Positions 26,785-34,556 of a stretch of 64,000 nucleotides of DNA are shown in pieces. This stretch comes from Microcosmobacter sp040493455 (GTDB taxonomy: Bacteria; Bacteroidota; Bacteroidia; Flavobacteriales; Flavobacteriaceae). The DNA lies in assembly GCF_040493455.1 (NCBI RefSeq), contig NZ_JANFDA010000002.1, forward strand, positions 310,001-374,000, in the 5' to 3' direction. The first letter of the stretch is position 1; each line of letters begins with the position of its first letter. Both the position numbers and the translations under genes were made by a program. The notes below the pieces were generated by a model. It was not told the origin of the DNA, did no database searches, and saw only the letters and a program-made list of their open reading frames with translations.

Positions 26785-26827
26785 TCATCAGTCATCAATC
26801 AATCATCAATCATCAATAATCAATCAA
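26785..26827 (+). repeat. Short imperfect TCAATC repeats
   Basis: Several ATCATCAATCAATC-type units follow the DUF4870 stop codon. Similar TCAATCAA tracts lie before the GIN gene at 29656 and after the TraB-like gene at 31316-31350. They are too short and irregular to be CRISPR. Confidence 0.6.
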
Positions 26828-26867
26828 AAAATGAACAGTTCTAAAACTTTAAAAACGCATTAGCAAT

Positions 26868-27209
26868 ATGAAGATAGAAAACACAAAAGCACAAATGCGA
26901 AAAGGTGTTCTGGAGTACTGCATCTTATCTATCCTTAAGGATGATGATGCTTATGTAGCAGAAATCCTTGGCACCTTAAAAGATGCAAAGATGCTTGTCG
27001 TAGAAGGAACCATTTATCCCCTATTGACACGTTTGAAAAACGCCGGACTTCTCAATTATAGATGGGAAGAGTCTACCTCTGGACCACCAAGAAAATACTA
27101 TGGTCTTACTGAAACAGGAAAATTATTCCTTAAAGAATTAAACACTACTTGGAGTGAATTACAACATGCAGTTAATCTAGTAACAAGCCAAAAAACAACA
27201 AAAAAATGA
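26868..27209 (+). CDS. PadR family transcriptional regulator
   Basis: A 113-residue winged-helix repressor. Signatures are KGVLEYCILSILKDDDAYVAEIL (12-34), the recognition region EGTIYPLLTRLKNAGLL (47-63), and the wing with SGPPRKYYGLTETGK (77-91). It is a small PadR without the long C-terminal dimerisation helix, as in subfamily 2. Its stop codon overlaps the PspC ATG by 4 bp. PadR-PspC gene pairs are common in Bacteroidota and suggest autoregulation of the operon by an envelope or toxic-compound signal. Confidence 0.92.
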   Translation: MKIENTKAQMRKGVLEYCILSILKDDDAYVAEILGTLKDAKMLVVEGTIYPLLTRLKNAGLLNYRWEESTSGPPRKYYGLTETGKLFLKELNTTWSELQHAVNLVTSQKTTKK

Positions 27210-29053
27210 ATAAAACAGTCAATATAAATTTAGCAGGTATATTTTTTCATATCGATGAAGATGCATACAAAAAGTTACAGCGCTATCTTGAGGCTATAAG
27301 ACGTTCATTTACTGACTCTCAAGGTCGTTCTGAGATTATCGCTGATATCGAAGCAAGAATTGCAGAGCTGTTTAGTGAGCGTGTTGAAAACGATAAGCAA
27401 GTAGTCTCTATTAAGCATGTAGATGATGTAATCTCTATAATGGGACAACCAGAAGATTACTTAGTAGATGACGAAATCTTTGAAGACGAACCTCAACCAA
27501 AGAAGAAACAAGCTTCCTCTAGCAAATCAACAAAGAAATTATACAGAGATACGGATAACTCTTATATAGGAGGTGTCGCTGGTGGTCTTGGACATTATCT
27601 TGGAATCGATGCCGTTTGGGTAAGACTCTTATGGATTTTACTAGCGCTTGGATCTGGAGGTACATTTATATTTATCTATTTAGTATTCTGGGCATTGGTG
27701 CCAGAAGCGACTACAACTTCAGAAAAGCTAACCATGACAGGAGATCCGGTAACGATCTCTAACATTGAAAAAAAAATTAAAGACAGTATTGAAAGTGTTG
27801 TAGATACTGCCAAAAATATTGATCTTCAAAAACATGGTGACAAGCTTAGAGAGGAAATAGATAGTGTTACCGACAGCATTACAGATTCTGTAAAGCAAAT
27901 CGATTTTCAGAAGAAAGGTGATAGTTTAAAGTCTAACTCAAAGAGCTTCTTTGGAAGTTTAGGAGATATCATCGTCTTTTTCTTGAAGATATTAGCAAAA
28001 TTCATTGCCATCATATTAATCATTACTGGTGCTGCAACACTAATATCCATGATTATTGGATTCTTTACGGTGGGTATTTTAGAAGCTGTACATATTCCAG
28101 GATTTGATTTTGTGGAGGCCGCCAATGCAGCAAATACACCAGTATGGTTAGTCTCAATGTTAACATTCTTTGCTGTAGCCATTCCGTTCTTCTTTATATT
28201 CTATATAGGATTACGAATCCTAGTAAACAACCTTAAGTCTATAGGAAATGTTGCAAAATTCACATTGCTAGGGCTTTGGTTACTATCTATTATAGGATTG
28301 TCAGTAATCGGTGTAAGACAAATTACAGAACATGCTTTTGAAGCTAGTGTTACAGATAAAGAGCAACTCAATATTGTGGCTAACGATACGGTAAATCTTA
28401 GAATGGCTGGCAGTAATGATTACAGTAGAGTCTACAACACTAATAGCTTGTACAGAAGTGATGGTTTTGACATTGCTTATGACGACAATGGCAATAAAGT
28501 TATTTATTCTACTGATTTAAGATTAATCGTTCGTTCTACTAAAGATGCACAAGCTTCAATAGTTATTGAAAAGAATGCGAGAGGTCGAGATTACAGCGAT
28601 GCTAAAGAACGTGCTGAGAATATTAATTACAATTATGCTTTTGACGGTTCAGATTTAGTCCTAGATGCTTTTCATGTTACCGATTATAACAATAAGTTTA
28701 ATGATCAGGAAATTCAAGTAATTCTGTACTTGCCAGAAGGTACTATTCTAAAAGCAGATAGAAACACATATAGTTTCCACCGTAACTCATCCTATTACAA
28801 CGATATTTTGGACAATGGTATGGAAGAGCATTATCTAAAAGTTATCAGTAACGATGTTATATGTCTAGATTGTGATGATACCATTAAGGAAACAACTGCA
28901 CCAACAAACCTAAAAAGTGAAGGTGTAACTATACAAACAGATAGCGTAACAGTAGAAACAAAAGCTGTTGGAATTAAAACATCTCAGAATGGTGTTAATG
29001 TAAAAGTTGATGACAGTACAGGTGTTCAAATATCAACAGGGAACAACAATTAA
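27206..29053 (+). CDS. PspC-domain membrane protein
   Basis: A 615-residue inner-membrane protein. Residues 1-105 are a cytoplasmic region related to the PadR-associated DUF; the PspC domain follows at 110-168 (LYRDTDNSYIGGVAGGLGHY, then one or two helices). A linker with repeated SIEKK-DSI motifs (about 180-240) precedes three or four more helices (about 255-380), and the C-terminal 230 residues are periplasmic, beta-rich and DUF2807-like. PspC proteins sense membrane stress with PspA in proteobacteria; here no pspA is seen. Confidence 0.9.
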   Translation: MNKTVNINLAGIFFHIDEDAYKKLQRYLEAIRRSFTDSQGRSEIIADIEARIAELFSERVENDKQVVSIKHVDDVISIMGQPEDYLVDDEIFEDEPQPKKKQASSSKSTKKLYRDTDNSYIGGVAGGLGHYLGIDAVWVRLLWILLALGSGGTFIFIYLVFWALVPEATTTSEKLTMTGDPVTISNIEKKIKDSIESVVDTAKNIDLQKHGDKLREEIDSVTDSITDSVKQIDFQKKGDSLKSNSKSFFGSLGDIIVFFLKILAKFIAIILIITGAATLISMIIGFFTVGILEAVHIPGFDFVEAANAANTPVWLVSMLTFFAVAIPFFFIFYIGLRILVNNLKSIGNVAKFTLLGLWLLSIIGLSVIGVRQITEHAFEASVTDKEQLNIVANDTVNLRMAGSNDYSRVYNTNSLYRSDGFDIAYDDNGNKVIYSTDLRLIVRSTKDAQASIVIEKNARGRDYSDAKERAENINYNYAFDGSDLVLDAFHVTDYNNKFNDQEIQVILYLPEGTILKADRNTYSFHRNSSYYNDILDNGMEEHYLKVISNDVICLDCDDTIKETTAPTNLKSEGVTIQTDSVTVETKAVGIKTSQNGVNVKVDDSTGVQISTGNNN

Positions 29054-29126
29054 CAGTTCAGCCTATAAAAATTACAGTTGAGTACTTATTAATTCTATAT
29101 GAATTGCTTAGCTAATACTTTTACCA

Positions 29127-29636
29127 ATGGATAAAGTGATTAAAATAACAGTAAGCCTAATAGTAGCAATAAGCACATTTATAATGTCTGCTGAAGCTCA
29201 GGTAAGCACATATTCTGAATTATTCAGAACCTTAAAATCCAAAGACAGCTTATTGTTTGATGTAGCCTTCAATACTTGTAATACTCAAGTTCTTGAAAGT
29301 TTAATCGCTGAAGATTTAGAGTTTTATCACGATCAAGGTGGTATTACAAATTCAAAATCTAAGTTCATGGACGTAATGAAAAACGGAATTTGCAACCCAG
29401 ATAATCCTACTACATCTAGAAGAGAATTAGTAGCAGGTAGTCTGGAAGTATTTCCGCTGTATGAAAACGGTAAACTCTATGGTGCGCTTCAAAATGGATC
29501 ACATCGATTCTTTGAAAAGCTTGGAGATAATCCAGAAACTAAAGGCAGCATTGCTAAGTTTTCGCACCTATGGATTAAAGAAAATGGTAACTGGCTTGTA
29601 AAACGCGTAATCAGTTACGATCATAAATCGCAATAA
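29127..29636 (+). CDS. Secreted NTF2-like (DUF4440) protein
   Basis: A 169-residue exported protein. The signal peptide is about residues 1-25 (ends near SAEAQ). The body LKSKDSLLFDVAFNTCNTQVLESLIAEDLEFYHDQGG (positions 36-72) and the C-terminal FSHLWIKENGNWLVKRVISYDHK (146-168) match the SnoaL/DUF4440 fold, which binds small hydrophobic ligands or acts as a scaffold. It sits inside the PadR-PspC-GIN operon, 73 bp after PspC. Function in the operon is unknown. Confidence 0.82.
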   Translation: MDKVIKITVSLIVAISTFIMSAEAQVSTYSELFRTLKSKDSLLFDVAFNTCNTQVLESLIAEDLEFYHDQGGITNSKSKFMDVMKNGICNPDNPTTSRRELVAGSLEVFPLYENGKLYGALQNGSHRFFEKLGDNPETKGSIAKFSHLWIKENGNWLVKRVISYDHKSQ

Positions 29637-29677
29637 CAACAAATTAATTACACATATCAATCAAAAAAATTAGAATC

Positions 29678-30409
29678 ATGGCAACACTAACAAAACTCAT
29701 TGTATCAACCATCTTAGGATTGTTGATGATGTCCTGCAATTTCGACATGAACTTTAACCCTGGAGTAAAAGGAAATGGAATTGTAACAACAGAAACTAGA
29801 TCTGTAGAAGGCGAATTCGATGTCATCAAAGTAAGTAGAGGTATCGATGTATTCCTAACACAAACAGGAGAAGACGCTATTACGGTAGAAGCTGACGAAA
29901 ACCTTCATGAAATCATTATGACAGAAGTTGAAGATGGCGTATTAAGAATCTATGCAGACGAAAACATAGCACGTTCAAAAGCGCAGAAAGTAATGGTAAG
30001 CTTTGAAAATGTAAGGATGATTAAAGCTACTAGCGGAAGTGATGTCGTTGGTGATAACACAATCACAGCAGACGAGTTGACTTTAGAAACATCTAGCGGA
30101 GCAGACATGAGATTAGATATCAATGCTACAACAGTAGATTGCAGCTCATCTAGCGGAAGTGATATGCGTTTGTCTGGTAAGACAGATAAATTATATGCTG
30201 AAGCAAGTAGCGGAAGTGATATCAAAGCTGGAAACCTAGAAGCTGTTTCTACACAAGTAAAAGCCTCTAGCGGTGCAGATGTCACAGTAAATACTTCTAA
30301 AGAACTTACAGCAAAAGCTTCTAGTGGAGGTGACATTAAATACTACGGAAACCCAGAAAAAGTAAACAAATCTGATGGTGTTTCTGGAAGTATAAGAAAG
30401 AGAAACTAA
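29678..30409 (+). CDS. Head-GIN domain lipoprotein (DUF2807)
   Basis: A 243-residue lipoprotein: the signal ends at LLMMSC with C20 as the likely lipid site. The body is a right-handed beta-helix of the head-GIN/DUF2807 type, with the SSGSD/SSGAD motif recurring at 118-121, 138-141, 157-160, 177-180, 197-200 and 214-217 (about every 20 residues) and an early FDVIKVSRGIDVFLTQTG. Such domains are found on cell-surface or periplasmic proteins in Bacteroidota, often beside PspC. Ligand unknown. Confidence 0.85.
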   Translation: MATLTKLIVSTILGLLMMSCNFDMNFNPGVKGNGIVTTETRSVEGEFDVIKVSRGIDVFLTQTGEDAITVEADENLHEIIMTEVEDGVLRIYADENIARSKAQKVMVSFENVRMIKATSGSDVVGDNTITADELTLETSSGADMRLDINATTVDCSSSSGSDMRLSGKTDKLYAEASSGSDIKAGNLEAVSTQVKASSGADVTVNTSKELTAKASSGGDIKYYGNPEKVNKSDGVSGSIRKRN

Positions 30410-30418
30410 CAAAGAATC

Positions 30419-31294
30419 ATGCGAAGAAGGTTATTCATAGGTCTTTTAACGTTTGTAGTCTTAATAGTAGCATTGTTTTACTTCAATGTGATATGGAGAT
30501 CTCCTAGCTATTATACTCTAGAACAGGATATTGCTTTAGAAGTTCCTATTGTAGATATGAAAGCCTATATGGACACTGATTTAAAAGACCATGAAAGACC
30601 TTATATTTTTGAAGTTGAATCACCTAATAATAACGGGAAGGTCGTCGTTCTCGGTGTAGAACATCGTAGTGACAAAACGCACCCACAATTTGAAGCCATA
30701 AGACAACATTGGAAAGACAATAACCCTACAGTAGCTCTGGTTGAAGGCAGATTAGGATTTTACTTCAGTTGGTTTCAAGACCCTATTGAATCTTACGGAG
30801 AATCTGGTTTAACAGCGTCTTTAGCTAAAAAGAGTAATGTACCACTCTATTCTTGGGAACCAGAACGACACAATGAAGTTTCAGCATTAGCGAAAAAATA
30901 TGATACCAAACAATTAGCAGCATTCTATGTACTGAGACCTTTTTTCGGTCATCATCCAGATTCTAGAAAAGAAAATGCAGAGGACATGTTGCAATCGCTT
31001 ATAAAAGACAGGACCGATTATCCAGAAGTTGCTGGTGCCATTACATCTTGGGAAGAAATCGATGAAATTTGGAACAGCGAATTCCCAGATATAGACTGGA
31101 GAACATATAATACTGGTTATGGTTGGCCAGGTTCCTTCCATGAAATTTGGAACAGTTCCAATCTTTACAGAGATGAACACATGGTAAAGATTATTCTGGA
31201 ACAAGTCGGCAAAGGAGAAACTGTCTTTATCACTATGGGAGCTAGCCATGCGCCAAGAGTAGAAAACACCTTAAAGCATCAAATAATGAAATAA
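30419..31294 (+). CDS. TraB/TIKI/EreA-like protein, membrane-anchored
   Basis: A 291-residue protein with an N-terminal signal-anchor helix (6-24). The body has GVEHRSDKTHPQFEAI (79-94), ALVEGR (106-111), GESGL, and a C-terminal DEHMVKIILEQVGKGETVFITMGASHAPRVE (254-284). A GxxH near the start, an Glu-containing strand and a late GASHA are what the TIKI/TraB/EreA esterase-protease superfamily shows. That assignment is inference from motif spacing. It ends the PadR-PspC operon, 9 bp after the GIN gene. Confidence 0.65.
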   Translation: MRRRLFIGLLTFVVLIVALFYFNVIWRSPSYYTLEQDIALEVPIVDMKAYMDTDLKDHERPYIFEVESPNNNGKVVVLGVEHRSDKTHPQFEAIRQHWKDNNPTVALVEGRLGFYFSWFQDPIESYGESGLTASLAKKSNVPLYSWEPERHNEVSALAKKYDTKQLAAFYVLRPFFGHHPDSRKENAEDMLQSLIKDRTDYPEVAGAITSWEEIDEIWNSEFPDIDWRTYNTGYGWPGSFHEIWNSSNLYRDEHMVKIILEQVGKGETVFITMGASHAPRVENTLKHQIMK

Positions 31295-31454
31295 AAGAGT
31301 AAAAACCAATCATTTCTAATCAATCAAAAAACAACCAACCTAGTCAATCAATCTTTATATATTGACATCTAACCAATCGTAAACCATTTCAAGCTCAATT
31401 AGAGTTTGGGATGGTTTTTGTATATATTTGTTATAATTGCTAACAAATATTACT

Positions 31455-32288
31455 ATGCCTAAATCGTTTTTAATATTCATTTTTTGCCTTGGTACTTTGG
31501 CATTCACCAATGCTCAAAGCAAGGAAAAAATAAAGGGTAATAGAGATGTTACCATCAAACAATCCTACATCGATCCATTTGAAAAGATTGTTGTCACCAG
31601 TGACTTTTCTATAGAAATTGCATACAACGAAAAACCTTCTGTAGAAATTGAAACTGACGATAACTTGCATGATGTGATTAATTATTCTGTAGAAAATGGC
31701 GTTCTCACGTTTACGGCTTCAAAACGCATTACGACCAAGAAAAAAATGATGATCACTGTATACTATACTAATATTCTGAATAGTATAGAGCTAAAAGATG
31801 ATGCAGAATTGCGTTCTCTTACATCTATGGAATTGCAGAATGCCACGTTAAGAACTTCTGGGAACTCTCGCGCTTACCTAAATATTAGAACCGCAAATTT
31901 CACATTCAATAGCTACGATAAAGCTAAATCTCGTCTCAATCTTACAGCGGATTCCACTTATGTTGAGCTAAGTGGCACTAGCAAACTAGATGCGCTCATT
32001 AATTCCAAGAGCATGAAGATGGATCTCTATCAACGATCAGATGCAGTTATAGAAGGTGACACCGAAGTATCTACATTCAGACTAGATAATTCTACAACAT
32101 TCAAAGGAAAAAACTTTACTTCAGTTACTTGCGATTTGCTTGCTGAAGGTAAAAGCAGTACTACAATGACGGTTACAGAAGGTATTATCATAGATGCTTC
32201 AGGCAGTTCGCAGATTTATCTCTATGGCGAACCCAAAATAACGATAAACAAGTTTACCGATACGGCAAAGCTTCAGAAGAAAATTTAA
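31455..32288 (+). CDS. Second head-GIN domain protein (DUF2807), secreted
   Basis: A 277-residue exported protein from the ATG at 31455; the frame is open to a TTG at 31437, but MPKSFLIFIFCLGTLAFTNAQ is a good signal peptide. The body has FEKIVVTSDFSIEIAYNEKPSVEIETDDNL (35-64) and a long beta-helix, the DUF2807 layout, without a lipidation Cys. It follows a GIN lipoprotein and a TraB-like gene on the same strand but after a 160-bp gap and a TATATTTG box (31423-31430), so it may be its own unit. It overlaps lysA at the stop codons. Confidence 0.82.
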   Translation: MPKSFLIFIFCLGTLAFTNAQSKEKIKGNRDVTIKQSYIDPFEKIVVTSDFSIEIAYNEKPSVEIETDDNLHDVINYSVENGVLTFTASKRITTKKKMMITVYYTNILNSIELKDDAELRSLTSMELQNATLRTSGNSRAYLNIRTANFTFNSYDKAKSRLNLTADSTYVELSGTSKLDALINSKSMKMDLYQRSDAVIEGDTEVSTFRLDNSTTFKGKNFTSVTCDLLAEGKSSTTMTVTEGIIIDASGSSQIYLYGEPKITINKFTDTAKLQKKI

Positions 32289-33520
32289 ATCAAAGCTTCG
32301 GCGTAAGCATTATCAAACAATTCAATCTCAATCTGATTTTTGAGAATATCGTCAAAAGTTTCGCGCTTTCTTATCAGGTGTGCTTTACCATTATACCATA
32401 GGATCTCAGCTGGTCGGTATCTAGAATTATAATTACTCGCCATTGTAAAGCAATAAGCACCTGCATTACTAAAAGCCAGTATATCGCCTTCACGTATTTC
32501 AGAAATACGTCTGTTATTAGCAAATGTATCCGTCTCACAAATGTAACCTACAACAGAGTAAAAGCGTGCTCTCCCTTTAGGATTAGAGATATTTCTTATG
32601 CCATGTTGAGAACCGTAAAGCATTGGTCTTATGAAGTGGTTAAATCCTGAATCGATCTGTGCAAACACTGTAGAAGTCGTTTGTTTTACTACATTAACAC
32701 TAGCCAGAAACTGACCAGCTTCACTTACGAGAAACTTACCAGGTTCAAAAGCTAAAGCTAAATCCTTCCCGTACTGCTCACAGAATGTATTAAAACGTTC
32801 ACTAAGCTTTTCTCCAAACTCTTCTACATTGGTTTCTATATCGCCATCCTTGTAAGGTACTTTAAACCCAGATCCAAAATCTATGAACTCCAAATTCTTA
32901 AAATTCTTAGCAGCCTCAAACAAAATTTCACTAGCATATAAGAAAACATCCACATCCAGAATATCACTTCCGGTATGCATATGAATACCATTGATGGTCA
33001 TTTGAGTGTTCTCAACAATTCTTACAATATGTGGTATTTGGTGAATCGAAATCCCAAACTTACTATCGATGTGCCCAACAGAAATATTGGTGTTCCCTCC
33101 TGCCATAACATGTGGATTAATGCGTATACATACAGGAACGTCTGGATGCTTGCTTCCAAATGATTCGAGAATAGATAGATTATCGATATTGATTTGCACA
33201 CCAAGCTTTGCGGCAATTTCTATCTCTTCAAACGATACACCATTTGGCGTGAAAATAATTTGCTCTGGATCAAAACCAGCCTCAAGTCCCAATTGCACCT
33301 CTTGTATAGAAACGGTATCCAATCCAGAACCAAGAGATTTCAACAATTTCAAAACAGAAATATTGGACAATGCCTTCACAGCATAATGAATACGTAATTC
33401 ATTAACACTACTAAAAGCATTCGTTAAGCGTTCATACTGATTGATTATCGTATCCGCGTCATAAACATAAACCGGACTCCCAAATTCTTTTGCGATTTCT
33501 AATAAGGTATCATTTTCCAT
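32285..33520 (-). CDS. lysA: Diaminopimelate decarboxylase
   Basis: PLP-dependent decarboxylase that makes lysine from meso-diaminopimelate. The 411-residue protein has the PLP Lys in HYAVKALSN (K49), the HIDSKFGI and HTGSDI segments, DFGSGFKVPY and EPGKFLV in the barrel, and the C-terminal CETD and SNAGAYCFTMASNYNSR substrate-binding parts. It is a normal bacterial LysA without an aspartokinase fusion. The divergent gene at 33765 encodes an ACT-domain protein, so the intergenic region may hold shared control elements. Confidence 0.95.
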   Translation of the reverse strand: MENDTLLEIAKEFGSPVYVYDADTIINQYERLTNAFSSVNELRIHYAVKALSNISVLKLLKSLGSGLDTVSIQEVQLGLEAGFDPEQIIFTPNGVSFEEIEIAAKLGVQINIDNLSILESFGSKHPDVPVCIRINPHVMAGGNTNISVGHIDSKFGISIHQIPHIVRIVENTQMTINGIHMHTGSDILDVDVFLYASEILFEAAKNFKNLEFIDFGSGFKVPYKDGDIETNVEEFGEKLSERFNTFCEQYGKDLALAFEPGKFLVSEAGQFLASVNVVKQTTSTVFAQIDSGFNHFIRPMLYGSQHGIRNISNPKGRARFYSVVGYICETDTFANNRRISEIREGDILAFSNAGAYCFTMASNYNSRYRPAEILWYNGKAHLIRKRETFDDILKNQIEIELFDNAYAEALI

Positions 33521-33547
33521 CTCCTTTAATTAACCTTTTAAACTACG

Positions 33548-33660
33548 ATATCATTTCGAACGAGGAACGAGAGTATTAAAATTCATGGCACAAAAAGATT
33601 TAACTGAACCTAACTTTCCAGTATCCCTTAGCTCGTTCCTCTTAAGATCGAAATGACATC
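33548..33660. repeat. Intergenic inverted repeat with GAGGAACGAG arms
   Basis: The left arm (33548-33571, ATATCATTTCGAACGAGGAA onward) is a near-complement of the right arm (33631-33660, GCTCGTTCCTCTTAAGATCG onward), with a 4-base insertion in the right arm. The 60-bp interior has no gene. Such dispersed elements are common between flavobacterial genes. Confidence 0.8.
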
Positions 33661-33764
33661 CACAACACTAAATTCTTCATCAAAACTATAGCTTCTACCC
33701 TTCTAAAACATATTGTTATTCAAATTTTACTAATTTTACACAAATTGTTATATAATTAACATTT

Positions 33765-34421
33765 ATGAAAACAATCGCATCCTGTGTTGAAGACATCATC
33801 GCTTCCCAACCCTTTATTGAAGAAGCATTAAATCAGCAGATTATTAACTTTTCTGCATTGGCCAACAACTTGCAAGAGCCTATTTCTAAGATGCTTAGAA
33901 AGGATATAAAGACTGGAGCTATTATGATGGCTTTAAGACGTTATAATCAACCGTTGAATACAAACAATTCTTTGCGTCTTAAAAAAGTACTCAACAATTT
34001 GGGAGACATAACCGTAAAATCTGGACTAAGCGATTTTACATTCAAGAATTCTAAAACCCTAACCCAATGTCATACTAGAGTTTTGGAACACATCGACACT
34101 AAGGACCATATCTATTATGCGTTTACTCGAGGTATCTTTGAAAGTAATATCATTGTTTCTAGTTCTGAAAGAGAACATGTCCTCAATGAATTCAAAGATG
34201 AAGTACAAATTGGTCTCCAAGAAAACCTATCGTCAATTAGTATTAACCTACCCAAAGGAAACTCCAAGGTCGTAGGGCTTTACTATCATATATTCAAAAA
34301 GTTAGCTTGGGAAGGTGTTACACTATATGAAGTGATTTCCACCACAAATGAGTTTACAGTATTGGTAGAAGATCATATTGTCGACAAAGCGTTTTCCGTA
34401 ATCAAACATCTTAAGGATTAG
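33765..34421 (+). CDS. ACT-domain protein, possible regulator of aspartate-family synthesis
   Basis: A 218-residue soluble protein. The N-terminal half is helical (SCVEDIIASQPFIEEALNQQ near 5-24, then ALANNLQEPISKMLRKDIKTGAIMMAL). The C-terminal half has an ACT-like segment with GLYYHIFKKLAWEGVTLYEV and then FTVLVEDHIVDKAFSVI, the same pattern as the regulatory ACT domains of aspartate kinases. It has no kinase domain. It is divergent from lysA, so a role in sensing lysine or another amino acid is a fair inference. Confidence 0.75.
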   Translation: MKTIASCVEDIIASQPFIEEALNQQIINFSALANNLQEPISKMLRKDIKTGAIMMALRRYNQPLNTNNSLRLKKVLNNLGDITVKSGLSDFTFKNSKTLTQCHTRVLEHIDTKDHIYYAFTRGIFESNIIVSSSEREHVLNEFKDEVQIGLQENLSSISINLPKGNSKVVGLYYHIFKKLAWEGVTLYEVISTTNEFTVLVEDHIVDKAFSVIKHLKD

Positions 34422-34556
34422 CCCTAAAACAAGGAATACATCTTTTAAGCCTTCAAACAAAATCACAAAAAACTTAAAGCAATGTTAATGCACTTTTGTT
34501 GCAATTAGCAGTTGACTACTTTTACGCTCTAATCAAAAAACAACCCACCAAACCCA

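Noticed and set aside
26785..26827. CRISPR-like repeats
   Set aside because: TCAATC units are 6-8 bp, irregular and without spacers.
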